A stretch of 64,000 nt of DNA from NCBI RefSeq assembly GCF_040220315.1, contig NZ_JAVJUY010000051.1, positions 1 through 64,000 of the forward strand. The letters run 5' to 3'. Of the stretch, positions 17,734-26,644 are shown piece after piece. Numbering within the stretch: the stretch's first letter is position 1; every line of letters begins with the position of its first letter. Made by a program: the position numbers and the translations under genes. The notes below the pieces were generated by a model that saw only the letters and a program-made list of their open reading frames with translations, searched no databases and was not told the origin of the DNA. This DNA is from Fulvivirga sp040220315 (GTDB lineage: Bacteria > Bacteroidota > Bacteroidia > Cytophagales > Cyclobacteriaceae).

Positions 17734-19441
17734 AGAGCTTTCTATCGGCAATTTTTTTATCAATGAATTCTGCATTTGGATCCATTCCTTTAGCAATTTT
17801 CCATTGTTCTACAGCTTCATTTATTTTGCCTAATTTATATAAAATATCCCCGTAATGTTCATAATGTATGGCCTCAACTCCACCAATTTCAATCGCCTTT
17901 TCCATTACCTTTTTTGCTTCTTTATATTTTCCTTTGGTATATAAAACCCAGGCGTACGTATCCAGGTAAGTAACATTAGTGGGGTTTCTCTCAATAACCA
18001 ATCTTGACATTTGCTCGGCTTTATCTAAATCTTGATTTCTTATAGCCAGGAAATAACTATAGTTGTTAAGTACGAGATCATTATTTGGATCAAAATCTAA
18101 CGCTGCTTCATATGCGTCATCCGATTTCTCATATTCTTGGATATTGTTATAGGCATCACCCAGCAAGGCATTAAATCCACTAAGCAGGCTTAAGTTGCTT
18201 GATGATAGCCGTTTTCCTTGCTCCAAAGAAAAAACAGCATCTTCATGATTACCTTGCTGTAGGTTGGCAGCCCCATTAAAATAATACAAAATTCCTTGGT
18301 TGGGAAACAGCTCAAGGGCAAGGTCAGAGTGATAAATAACACTATCTATCTCGTTTAATTCAAAATGCAATTGAATAATATTTTGCCATACAGCAATTTT
18401 GGACGGGTCTAATTTAGTTGAGGCAACATATTGGTTTTTAGCACTCTCTGTTTCTCCAATTTGCTGAAGCAAGTCTGCGTATATAATATGGGCGTCAGCC
18501 ACATCCGGGTGAGTTTCAACAACTAGTTTGCCTAACGGTAAGGCCAATTGTTTTAATTCGTTTTCAGTCAAGCTTGACCTGTATTGTGCCAACAGTTGAA
18601 TTTTATTGTCGGCATTAAAGTTAGGGTTGCTAAAAGCTTTCCTTAATTCCTCCAATGCACTATCAACCTGACCAGCTCTTCTTTGCAACTCAGCCAATAT
18701 CAATCGAGATTGGTTATTGCCACCAGGGTGGTTTTTTAAAAAATTTTCTAGTAATGACTTTGCCTCGCTTTCTCGATTATTTGACATTAAAATTTCTGCC
18801 TGTTTAATCGCAAACCTTTCTTCATCAGGATAGGCCTCCATTAATTTTCTGCCTTCTTGAAGTGCAAGCTCTAACTGATTTGTCTGGAAGTAAATTTTCT
18901 GTTTTTGAAAAATTATTTCTTCTGAGATTCCATATGAATATTCTACCTTGTTGTATGTGGCAATAGCATCGTCATATCGTTGTTGGTAAAGGTATAGTGC
19001 TGCTAATTCAAATAGGTAGATCTCAGTATTATCTACCCGTTCAATCAACTCTTCATAAGTGTCAGCGGCTTTAGGGAAGTTGCCTAATTGAGTATATATA
19101 TCAGCTACCAGAATGTAAAAATACTTGTTGCTATCATTCAACTCCAGTGCGCGCAATGCATTTTCAAGCGCCTTTTGTAATTCATTTCCTTTGGCATAAA
19201 TCTGCCCGATTTTATAATAAACGGTTGCGTTTTCATCATTAATATCCAATGACTTTTGGAAAAGAACCAAAGCCTTGGAATAGTCTTCAAGAATATAATA
19301 TTTCTCACCTTCAGTGAAGTAAAATTCAGCCTCTCGAAGTTTTGTTTCCCAATTCTTTCCTTTCTTTTGCCCTATAACCTGGATACTACTTAATAGAAGA
19401 AAAGTGGCTATACAAAAGTGATATAATAACTGTTTTGCCAT
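17723..19441 (-). CDS. exported TPR-repeat protein
   Basis: A 572-residue protein with an N-terminal signal peptide (about 1-24, ending IQVIGQ) followed by tetratricopeptide repeats over nearly the full length. Clear repeat phrases are EDYSKALVLFQKSLDINDEN, KALENALRALELNDSNKYF, KSDDAYEAALDFDPNNDLVL and GKYKEAKKVMEKAIEIGG. TPR arrays are protein-binding scaffolds; the partner is unknown. Being translationally coupled to a DUF4292 lipoprotein and an EnvC-like activator, it probably works in a periplasmic or outer-membrane assembly. It sits 8 bases downstream of the sugar nucleotidyltransferase gene. Confidence 0.85.
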   Translation of the reverse strand: MAKQLLYHFCIATFLLLSSIQVIGQKKGKNWETKLREAEFYFTEGEKYYILEDYSKALVLFQKSLDINDENATVYYKIGQIYAKGNELQKALENALRALELNDSNKYFYILVADIYTQLGNFPKAADTYEELIERVDNTEIYLFELAALYLYQQRYDDAIATYNKVEYSYGISEEIIFQKQKIYFQTNQLELALQEGRKLMEAYPDEERFAIKQAEILMSNNRESEAKSLLENFLKNHPGGNNQSRLILAELQRRAGQVDSALEELRKAFSNPNFNADNKIQLLAQYRSSLTENELKQLALPLGKLVVETHPDVADAHIIYADLLQQIGETESAKNQYVASTKLDPSKIAVWQNIIQLHFELNEIDSVIYHSDLALELFPNQGILYYFNGAANLQQGNHEDAVFSLEQGKRLSSSNLSLLSGFNALLGDAYNNIQEYEKSDDAYEAALDFDPNNDLVLNNYSYFLAIRNQDLDKAEQMSRLVIERNPTNVTYLDTYAWVLYTKGKYKEAKKVMEKAIEIGGVEAIHYEHYGDILYKLGKINEAVEQWKIAKGMDPNAEFIDKKIADRKLYEK

Positions 19442-19449
19442 TAAATGAT

Positions 19450-20451
19450 TTAAGAAATAGTGTTGTAGTCGCCAACACTTAGATCGTCCGATTTACCTTC
19501 AAGGGTAACGTGATTACCCAACATTGAGTTTTTTAAATTCGAATTATTTATGGTTGTATAGGTTTGAATAATACTATTCTGAACAATCGAATTCTTGATA
19601 GATGATTTATTTCCTAAAGAAACGTGCGGGCCAACAATCGAATTTTCGACAACGGCCTTTTCTCCAATATAAACTGGTGGTATAATTACTGAATTTTTTA
19701 TAGAGGCTGATTTTGCAATTAAATCTTTATCTTTTATAAATTCCAAATATCTCTTATTTGTATATACTGTTGCATTTTTATTGCCACAATCAAGCCATTC
19801 GCTCACTTGCCCTGGCACAAAGTTTGAACCTTTGTTTTTCATATTTTCTAGGGCGTTGGTGAGTTGATATTCACCCTTCTCACTAATTTCATTATCAATT
19901 AAATATTGAAGTTCGGATCTTAAAAACGCTCCATTTTTAAAATAATAGATTCCGATAATTGCCAGGTCTGAAACGAAATCTGTCGGTTTTTCAACAAATC
20001 CGGTAATGATGCCTTCGTCTGTTTGAACTACACCAAAAGCTGAGGGGTCATCCACTTGCTGAACCCAAATGATTCCATCTTTGCTTGAATCAAGCTTAAA
20101 ATCAGCCTTAAATAATGTATCAGCAAATGCAACAATTACATTGCCTTCAAGTAAATCCTGAGCGCAAAGAATGGCATGTGCTGTTCCCAGTTTTTCATCC
20201 TGATAAAATATATGACCTTCTGCACCTACTGATTTTGCAATAGATTTTAAATCAGCTTCTACTTCTTTTCCAAAGTCGCGGCCAATGACAAATCCAATAC
20301 GTTGAATAGTTTCTGAACAAACCTCTACTATATCTTCAACCAAACGATGCACAATTGACTTGCCTGCAATAGGAATTAAAGGTTTTGGAGTTGTTAAGGT
20401 ATGTGGTCTAAGCCGAGTACCCCGACCGGCCATAGGTATGATTATATTCAT
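19450..20451 (-). CDS. sugar-phosphate nucleotidyltransferase
   Basis: A 333-residue enzyme that should join a nucleoside triphosphate to a sugar-1-phosphate to give an NDP-sugar. The N-terminal nucleotidyltransferase domain (about 1-230) begins MNIIIPMAGRGTRLRPHTLT, followed by TPKPLIPIAGKSIVHRLVED, the classic GxGTRL...PKPL pattern. GIYYFKNGAFL and GEYQLTNALE follow. The C-terminal part (about 245-333) is a left-handed beta-helix-like repeat (IKNSVIIPPVYIGEKAVVEN and similar). The sugar cannot be told from sequence; glucose-1-phosphate thymidylyl- or uridylyltransferase and mannose-1-phosphate guanylyltransferase relatives are candidates. It lies 43 bases downstream of a polysaccharide flippase gene, which fits surface-polysaccharide synthesis. 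Confidence 0.88.
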   Translation of the reverse strand: MNIIIPMAGRGTRLRPHTLTTPKPLIPIAGKSIVHRLVEDIVEVCSETIQRIGFVIGRDFGKEVEADLKSIAKSVGAEGHIFYQDEKLGTAHAILCAQDLLEGNVIVAFADTLFKADFKLDSSKDGIIWVQQVDDPSAFGVVQTDEGIITGFVEKPTDFVSDLAIIGIYYFKNGAFLRSELQYLIDNEISEKGEYQLTNALENMKNKGSNFVPGQVSEWLDCGNKNATVYTNKRYLEFIKDKDLIAKSASIKNSVIIPPVYIGEKAVVENSIVGPHVSLGNKSSIKNSIVQNSIIQTYTTINNSNLKNSMLGNHVTLEGKSDDLSVGDYNTIS

Positions 20452-20494
20452 TGCAGAATTTATTTCAGTTATCGAGCCTCAAAACTAAGAAAAT

Positions 20495-21943
20495 TTAGAC
20501 CTTTCGTGCTGACAATTGTTTTTTTTCAATTACCCAAAGAGCAACGGTAACAATAGCTGAGATAATGAGGTTGATGATAGTATCTACTGTAAAATTCGGA
20601 TGCCGGAATAATTGTCCTAAATAAACCAACAATACGGCTGAAATGACATAAGGAAGAAGTTTGACAAATTTATACGGAATAGGAAAGTGCTTTTGTCCAA
20701 TAATAAAGCATACAATGCACATGGCGCTGTAGCAGCAAATTATACTTATAGCACAGCCTAAAAGACCTATTTTGGGCAATAAAAGTATATTTCCTAAAAG
20801 AGTTACGATTAGTCCGACTATGCTAAAATACAAACCATATTTTGTTTTATCAGTAATCTTAAACCATATACTTAGGTTCAAATAAACTCCGTATATAAGT
20901 TTTCCAAAAAGAATTAATGGAACAAGGTAGAGCGCCACACGATACTCAGGTTGTCTTAAAAAGATTGAGGCAATGAAATCTACATTTAAGCTTACGACCA
21001 CAAATAACAAGAGGCCAAAAAGCACAAAATAGTGCATAACACGAGCGAAAAGCTCAGGGGCTTTTTTATCGTCTGCCTGTGAAAAAAAGAAAGGCTCACC
21101 AGCATAACGGAATGCTTGAACGGCAAGCATCATTAGCACGCCTAATTTAAAGGTTTGACTATAGACACCTGTGGCGGCAGTGCTATCCATAGTTGTGTAA
21201 TATGAATCTGGAAGAAAATGCTCGATAAGAATTTTGTCAAGTTGTTCATTCATCATACCAGCTAAACCCATTAAAAAAATAGGTGTAGAGTAGGTCAGAA
21301 TGGTGCGCATCACATGTTTGTCCCAGTTAAACCTGATTTTTAAAACTTCTTTATAAAGCATTAAAATCATTAAGGCATTAGCTACAAGGTTAGCCAGAAA
21401 AATGGATCCAATAGAAATTTCGAAGGTAGGATCAATGGCAGGAATAACTAGTAAAAATGCAAATTGAAGCCCTATATTAATGAGTATATTGGCAATTTTA
21501 ACAGATGCAAATTTTTTAGCCTTATTCTCAAATCTCAATCTGCCAAAAGGTATGGCCAGTATACTATCAATCCATAGTATGATGGCCAACCATTCGATGT
21601 ATTCTGCTGCTGAAGGGTATCCGATAAGAGGAGCAAGAAATCCTGAGTTAAAATAAATGAGCGATGATAGTAAAGTACTTACTACAATTACAACGGTACA
21701 TGTTGAGGCATAGGCATTTTCTAGGTTATCTTTTGCATACCTGAAAAATGTTGTCTCCATTCCAAAAGTATAGATCACTAAAAAAATGGCCGTATAGGCA
21801 AAAAGACTAGCAACAATACCCAATTGCTCAGGAAGAAAAATAGCAGTGTGAAGTCCTACAAGTAGATAGTTAATGATTCTGCCCAGAATGCTACTAACAC
21901 CGTAAATGGCTGTTTGTCCAGCTAGACTTCTAAGTTGGCCCAT
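20495..21943 (-). CDS. polysaccharide/lipid-linked oligosaccharide flippase (Wzx/MATE-like)
   Basis: A 482-residue integral membrane protein with about 12-14 hydrophobic segments. It opens with the family-typical amphipathic start GQLRSLAGQTAIYGVSSILG, and the C-terminal half has the expected paired helices. The family (MOP superfamily, PST exporters) flips undecaprenyl-linked sugar units for O-antigen or capsule assembly. The substrate is unknown. The adjacent nucleotidyltransferase supports a polysaccharide role, but no Wzy polymerase or glycosyltransferase set is directly next to it. It is 15 bases downstream of the enoyl-CoA hydratase gene, probably on the same transcript. Confidence 0.88.
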   Translation of the reverse strand: MGQLRSLAGQTAIYGVSSILGRIINYLLVGLHTAIFLPEQLGIVASLFAYTAIFLVIYTFGMETTFFRYAKDNLENAYASTCTVVIVVSTLLSSLIYFNSGFLAPLIGYPSAAEYIEWLAIILWIDSILAIPFGRLRFENKAKKFASVKIANILINIGLQFAFLLVIPAIDPTFEISIGSIFLANLVANALMILMLYKEVLKIRFNWDKHVMRTILTYSTPIFLMGLAGMMNEQLDKILIEHFLPDSYYTTMDSTAATGVYSQTFKLGVLMMLAVQAFRYAGEPFFFSQADDKKAPELFARVMHYFVLFGLLLFVVVSLNVDFIASIFLRQPEYRVALYLVPLILFGKLIYGVYLNLSIWFKITDKTKYGLYFSIVGLIVTLLGNILLLPKIGLLGCAISIICCYSAMCIVCFIIGQKHFPIPYKFVKLLPYVISAVLLVYLGQLFRHPNFTVDTIINLIISAIVTVALWVIEKKQLSARKV

Positions 21944-21958
21944 TATTGAGTTGTAGAA

Positions 21959-22741
21959 TTATTCACCTTTAAATTCAGGCTTTCTTTTTTCATGAAAAGC
22001 ACTGGTGCCTTCGGCAAAATCCTCAGTTTTTGTACAATGTGAAAAGGCGTTGGCTTCGGTTTGAAAGCCATCTTCATCCGAGAAAACAGCATTGATACAG
22101 TCAATTACCATACCTACAGCCAATGGAGCTTTTGAAAGGATTTTTGAAAGGATTTTATTACATAATTCCAGAAGCTCTTCGTTGGATTGTACTACATGAT
22201 TTACCAATCCTAAAGATTTGGCTTCTTCGGCAGAAATCATGTCTCCCGTCATCATTAGCTCAAAAGCTTTCCCCTTGCCAATTAGTTGCGTTAGCCTTTG
22301 TGTGCCCCCATAACCAGGTATAATACCAAGATTAACTTCAGGTTGACCGAATTTTGCATTATTGGTTGCAATTCTCATGTGGCATGCCATTGCCAATTCG
22401 CAACCACCACCTAGAGCAAAACCGTTTACGGCTGCAATAACCGGTTTAGGACAGTTTTCATAAAGTGCGAATACCTCCTGTCCATTTTCAGCAAAATTAC
22501 GTGCATTCATCTCATCTAAATCTGCTATTTCAGTAATGTCTGCTCCAGCAACAAATGCTTTTTCACCCGCACCTGTAAGAATTAATGCCTTTACCTCTTC
22601 ATTATCATACACTTCAGTTATTAAAGTTTTTAAGTCATCAATTGTTGCGATATTCAAAGCATTTAGACTTGTAGGTCTATTAATAGTTGCAAGTAAAATG
22701 CCTTCATTAAATTCGGTAATTATGTTTTGATATGTTGCCAT
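21959..22741 (-). CDS. enoyl-CoA hydratase/isomerase (crotonase family)
   Basis: A 260-residue crotonase-fold enzyme expected to hydrate trans-2-enoyl-CoA in fatty-acid beta-oxidation or a related route. The oxyanion-hole segments are present: AGEKAFVAGADITEIADLD and FALGGGCELAMACHMRIA. The catalytic glutamate pair is in GQPEVNLGIIPGYGGTQRL. Length and motifs fit a short-chain enoyl-CoA hydratase (FadB1/PaaF type). It is the first gene of the leftward run that continues into the flippase, with a 225-base upstream region shared with the divergent T9SS cargo gene. Confidence 0.93.
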   Translation of the reverse strand: MATYQNIITEFNEGILLATINRPTSLNALNIATIDDLKTLITEVYDNEEVKALILTGAGEKAFVAGADITEIADLDEMNARNFAENGQEVFALYENCPKPVIAAVNGFALGGGCELAMACHMRIATNNAKFGQPEVNLGIIPGYGGTQRLTQLIGKGKAFELMMTGDMISAEEAKSLGLVNHVVQSNEELLELCNKILSKILSKAPLAVGMVIDCINAVFSDEDGFQTEANAFSHCTKTEDFAEGTSAFHEKRKPEFKGE

Positions 22742-22966
22742 GATTCAATTTTGATATTCGATTTAAAGTTACTTTTCGAAATAGTATTTGCAAACACTTA
22801 ATCAAAATAAGGCACCAATTCCCAAATCGGGATTAATTAAATGGTAAATGTAGCTTTAAGCCCATAAACTAAGGTCTTTTTACTGTGGTACATTAATTGT
22901 TTCTTTGCTGATTATTGGATGAATTATTCGAGTTACTTTAAAGTAATTCAAAGTATTTAGTTAGAT

Positions 22967-24103
22967 ATGAAAAAGACCTTATTAGTAATCATACTGTCAA
23001 TATTTGTGGAGTCAATGAAGGCGCAAGTAACAGCTACTTGTACACCTGTTGATATTACCTGCGGTTTCTCACAAGGCGGAACAAGAACAGGTCAGTTTTC
23101 AAACGAATGTTTAGGTGATTTCTCATTAAATGCCGATGTTTATGAAACTACTGGCTGTGTTTCAACAGTAATAGGTAATAGTGATACATTCCAGATAGAT
23201 GAAAATGTTAAGATAAATGGAGACTTAATTTTAAATTTAAATGCTCCAGGTAGCATTTTTGAAATCATTTCAGGAGTAACATTTGAAATAACAGGCAATT
23301 TAGTAATAGTTGGTAACTCTAATCAAGAACGACAACTGAGCATAGAAGGAAATCTAATAGTCGGTGGAATCCTTGATTTTGGTGAACGAGGAGGTGGAAC
23401 TGATCAAGATGTAGAAATAGATGGGAATGGTTCAATATCAGCAGGAAGTATTAATAATGGTGGAAATACAACTTGCGATGCTAGTGGTACCTGTCCTTCA
23501 TTTAATGTTGATGGAAGTTGTGAACCTGCAGGTTCTGGGCTCTGTACAGAAAGTGCTCTACCCATTGAATTGGCTTACTTTTATGCACAACCGTCAGTTC
23601 AAATTATTGAACTAAATTGGTCAACCTACACAGAAATTAACAATGATTATTTCAGTATTGAAAAATCAATTGATGGTATTAATTATTCACTACTAACAAC
23701 TGTTAATGGTGCCGGCAACAGCATAGATCAATTAGAATATTCTTACACTGACAAAAAACCATCATTCGGTCGTTCTTACTATCGCTTGAAACAAACAGAT
23801 TTTGATGGTACTTCAGAAACGTTTTCACCTGTTGCAGTTGATTTCACTTCTTTGGAAGAGGGTAAATTAGTTTTTACAAATCCGGCAAAACCAGGTGGAA
23901 TAGTAACCATTTTAACCACTGCTGAAGATTCTGAAGTACTTACACTGCTTTTGGTGAATATCTTGGGAGAAACTATAATATCTAAAACATTCGCAGGCTC
24001 ACAATTCGACTTCACCTTAAATGATAATGTGAAACCAGGGCTCTATTTTGTAAAGGTTTTCTCTGCGACTACTGAAAGATCAGGTCGTTTGATTGTTCAA
24101 TAA
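22967..24103 (+). CDS. secreted protein with T9SS type A sorting domain
   Basis: A 378-residue exported protein. A signal peptide (about 1-19, ending ESMKAQ) leads into a Gly/Asn/Ile-rich, beta-helix-like region (about 20-195) with several Cys residues (TCDASGTC, SCEPAGSGLC) likely to form disulphides. A beta-sandwich-like module follows (about 196-290, LPIELAYFYAQPSVQIIELN), common as a linker before sorting domains. The last 85 or so residues form a type A CTD, ending GLYFVKVFSATTERSGRLIV. Such CTDs direct export through SprA and are usually removed at the surface. The catalytic or binding role is unknown. The gene stands alone and its end overlaps the opposite dehydrogenase gene by 24 bases. 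Confidence 0.85.
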   Translation: MKKTLLVIILSIFVESMKAQVTATCTPVDITCGFSQGGTRTGQFSNECLGDFSLNADVYETTGCVSTVIGNSDTFQIDENVKINGDLILNLNAPGSIFEIISGVTFEITGNLVIVGNSNQERQLSIEGNLIVGGILDFGERGGGTDQDVEIDGNGSISAGSINNGGNTTCDASGTCPSFNVDGSCEPAGSGLCTESALPIELAYFYAQPSVQIIELNWSTYTEINNDYFSIEKSIDGINYSLLTTVNGAGNSIDQLEYSYTDKKPSFGRSYYRLKQTDFDGTSETFSPVAVDFTSLEEGKLVFTNPAKPGGIVTILTTAEDSEVLTLLLVNILGETIISKTFAGSQFDFTLNDNVKPGLYFVKVFSATTERSGRLIVQ

Positions 24104-25036
24104 TTCTTTTAAACCTGATAGAATTTCAGCCGTCATTTTATCTAAGTCAAATTGGTGAGACCAACCCCAATCACTTCTGGCGCTACTATCGTCAATTGAA
24201 TTAGGCCATGAATCAGCAATTTTTTGTCTGAAATCCGGTGAGTAAGAAATTTCAAACTCAGGCATTTCTTTTTTAATGGATTCAGCTATTTCTTTAGGGG
24301 AAAAACTAATGGCACTTATATTATAGCTGGATCTTACTTTAACATCGCTTTCCTCCGCCTGCATCAAATCAATAGTAGCCTTCACAGCATCATCCATATA
24401 CATCATGGGTAAATAGGTATTTTCTGATAAGAAGCACTCATATTTACCTTCTTCCAATGCTTTGTAATAAATGTCTACAGCATAATCAGTAGTTCCACCA
24501 CCCGGCTTTGCTTTATAGCCAATTAATCCAGGGTATCTTAAGCTTCTAACATCTACACCATATTTATTGTGATAGTACTCACACCATCTCTCACCAGCCA
24601 GTTTACTTATTCCATAGATGGTGTTTGGGTCCATCACTGTATGTTGCGGTGTTTTATCAACTGGCGTTGAGGGCCCAAATACTGCTATTGAGCTAGGCCA
24701 ATAAACTCGCTTAAGATTTTTTTCTTTGGCAAGATCTAAAACATGGATAAGGCTATCCATATTTAACTGCCACGCGAATTTTGGGTCAGATTCACCTTTT
24801 GCAGATAGAATGGCCGCCAAATGATATACTTGTGTTATTTGATGCTTATCTGCTAATTCGAAAAGTTTTTCCCGATCCATAGCATTGAGAATTTCTGATG
24901 GCCCATCAGCCAACTTACCAGATGGTTCTTTGATATCGGTAATAATTACATTGTCTCTACCATAAATATCGCGAAGCGCTAAACTTAATTCAGACCCAAG
25001 TTGCCCCAAGGCACCAATCACAAGTATTCTATCCAT
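24080..25036 (-). CDS. L-threonine 3-dehydrogenase, SDR type
   Basis: An NAD-dependent extended short-chain dehydrogenase of 318 residues. It should oxidise L-threonine to 2-amino-3-ketobutyrate, which the enzyme encoded next door (25450-26643) splits to glycine and acetyl-CoA. The Rossmann motif is VIGALGQLGSEL at about 5-16, and the catalytic Tyr-x3-Lys is in TIYGISKLAGERW near residue 143. The SYSPDFRQKIADSWPNSIDD segment is typical of the SDR-type threonine dehydrogenases. The family name rests on these motifs plus the neighbouring ligase; a generic sugar epimerase is less likely. It diverges from the small protein gene and kbl across a 94-base region. Confidence 0.88.
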   Translation of the reverse strand: MDRILVIGALGQLGSELSLALRDIYGRDNVIITDIKEPSGKLADGPSEILNAMDREKLFELADKHQITQVYHLAAILSAKGESDPKFAWQLNMDSLIHVLDLAKEKNLKRVYWPSSIAVFGPSTPVDKTPQHTVMDPNTIYGISKLAGERWCEYYHNKYGVDVRSLRYPGLIGYKAKPGGGTTDYAVDIYYKALEEGKYECFLSENTYLPMMYMDDAVKATIDLMQAEESDVKVRSSYNISAISFSPKEIAESIKKEMPEFEISYSPDFRQKIADSWPNSIDDSSARSDWGWSHQFDLDKMTAEILSGLKELLNNQTT

Positions 25037-25116
25037 AGTTAATTATTGCTCGGTGCGAATTTAGACATTTCATTCAAACGATTGAAATTCTGTTCGCGCT
25101 TTGAGCAAGCAAGTCA

Positions 25117-25124
25117 TATATTTG
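25117..25124 (+). promoter_or_regulatory. candidate -7 box for the small protein-kbl unit
   Basis: TATATTTG matches TAnnTTTG and lies 6 bases before the ATG at 25131. If active, transcription would start at or almost at the start codon, giving a leaderless or near-leaderless message. No -33 match at normal spacing, so confidence is low. Confidence 0.2.
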
Positions 25125-25130
25125 CTATTC

Positions 25131-25448
25131 ATGGATTTTATCGAATACCTAAAGTCAAAAAAAATTGACCCTGTCTTATACAAAGCAGGTGATGAAGTAC
25201 AGTTCACCAAGTTTCAGGAGGAATTCGCCCAAATGCATCCGAATAGTTTTACTTCACAAAAGTTATTTTTGATCAATAACTTAAGGAGAAAGTATTTGTT
25301 GGAAGTGTCAGGCGATCTGATTGAAAGTGATAATAAACCAAAGAATATAAAAAGACCAATGGTTAAGCCAAAGGCACCTGGGGCCGTAAAACCCGTTATT
25401 AAAAAACAGGCTAAACCTGTAATTAAAAGACCTAAAACTGAAGATTAG
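25131..25448 (+). CDS. conserved small protein with Lys/Pro-rich tail
   Basis: Unknown function. I prefer the ATG at 25131 (MDFIEYLKSKKIDPV, 105 residues) over the in-frame TTG at 25101, because it gives the natural start of the conserved part. The first 70 residues form a compact helical region with FQEEFAQMHPNSFTSQKLFL, a phrase I associate with small proteins found beside kbl in Cytophagales. The last 35 residues are a repetitive basic tail (KRPMVKPKAPGAVKPVIKKQ) that could bind nucleic acid or a phosphorylated partner. The stop lies 1 base before the kbl ATG, so the two are cotranscribed. Confidence 0.7.
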   Translation: MDFIEYLKSKKIDPVLYKAGDEVQFTKFQEEFAQMHPNSFTSQKLFLINNLRRKYLLEVSGDLIESDNKPKNIKRPMVKPKAPGAVKPVIKKQAKPVIKRPKTED

Positions 25449-25449
25449 A

Positions 25450-26643
25450 ATGTATACATTAAAAGAAAAACTAGTTAAAGAAATTGAAGGCATAAAGAAA
25501 GCCGGCCTCTATAAGTCGGAACGTATCATTGCTACCCCACAAGGCGCTGAGATTAAAACCACACAGGGCAAGGAGGTTATTAATTTTTGTGCGAATAATT
25601 ATTTAGGGTTGTCATCGCACCCTAAAGTGATAGAAGCAGCCAAAAAAGCCATTGATACGCATGGATACGGAATGTCTTCTGTACGATTTATTTGCGGCAC
25701 GCAAGATATACATAAAGAATTGGAAAAGAAGATTTCTGAATTTCTTGGCACAGAAGATACCATACTTTATGCGGCAGCATTCGATGCCAACGGGGGCGTA
25801 TTTGAGCCGTTATTAGGCCCACAAGATGCTATTATTTCTGACGCATTGAACCATGCTTCTATTATTGATGGCGTGCGATTGTGTAAGGCAATGCGCTATC
25901 GATACAATAATAATGACATGGATGATCTAGAGGCCAAATTGAAAGAAGCGAGGGAAGCCGGTGCAGAACAAATAATGATAGTTACCGATGGTGTTTTTTC
26001 CATGGATGGAACCATTGCTCAATTAGACAAGATTTGTGATTTGGCGGAAAAATATAAGGCTATGGTTATGAGTGATGAATGCCATTCTACCGGATTTATA
26101 GGTAAAACGGGCAGAGGCGTTCATGAACATTGTGGTGTAATGGGCAGAATGGATATTATCACAGGAACACTAGGAAAAGCTTTGGGTGGTGCTTCTGGTG
26201 GATTTACTTCAGGCAGAAAAGAGATAGTTGAATTGCTGCGACAAAGATCAAGACCGTATTTGTTCTCTAATACATTAGCACCATCAATAACAGGCGCTTC
26301 TATTGCTGTCATTGACATGTTGAGCGAAACAACAGACTTGCGAGACAAGTTGGAGAGAAACACGAAGTACTTCAGGGAAAAAATGACTGCCGCTGGATTT
26401 GATATAAAGCCAGGAGTTCACCCGATCGTTCCAATCATGTTGTATGATGCGCCTCTTGCTCAAAAAATGGCAGATGCTTTGTTGGAGAAAGGAATTTATG
26501 TGATTGGCTTCTTCTATCCGGTAGTTCCAAAAGGGCAGGCCAGAATTAGGGTGCAGATTTCTGCTGCACATGAGCAGCATCACTTAGATACAGCTATAAC
26601 TGCATTTATAGAAGTAGGTAAGGAATTGGGTGTGATAAAATGA
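25450..26643 (+). CDS. kbl: glycine C-acetyltransferase (2-amino-3-ketobutyrate CoA ligase)
   Basis: A PLP enzyme of 397 residues that cleaves 2-amino-3-ketobutyrate with CoA to glycine and acetyl-CoA, the second step of threonine degradation. The PLP lysine is in GTLGKALGGASGGF (about 240-253). Other alpha-oxoamine synthase motifs are FCANNYLGLSSHPKV, GYGMSSVRFICGTQDIH and DECHSTGFIGKTGRG. BioF and serine palmitoyltransferase belong to the same superfamily, but the length, the FICGTQ motif and the adjacent threonine dehydrogenase favour Kbl. Its stop is 1 base from the end of the opposite cdaA gene. Confidence 0.94.
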   Translation: MYTLKEKLVKEIEGIKKAGLYKSERIIATPQGAEIKTTQGKEVINFCANNYLGLSSHPKVIEAAKKAIDTHGYGMSSVRFICGTQDIHKELEKKISEFLGTEDTILYAAAFDANGGVFEPLLGPQDAIISDALNHASIIDGVRLCKAMRYRYNNNDMDDLEAKLKEAREAGAEQIMIVTDGVFSMDGTIAQLDKICDLAEKYKAMVMSDECHSTGFIGKTGRGVHEHCGVMGRMDIITGTLGKALGGASGGFTSGRKEIVELLRQRSRPYLFSNTLAPSITGASIAVIDMLSETTDLRDKLERNTKYFREKMTAAGFDIKPGVHPIVPIMLYDAPLAQKMADALLEKGIYVIGFFYPVVPKGQARIRVQISAAHEQHHLDTAITAFIEVGKELGVIK

Positions 26644-26644
26644 T

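Noticed and set aside
25450..26643. BioF (8-amino-7-oxononanoate synthase) for the alpha-oxoamine synthase
   Set aside because: The linked threonine dehydrogenase and the GTQDIH and ASGGF motifs favour glycine C-acetyltransferase; no other biotin synthesis gene is adjacent.
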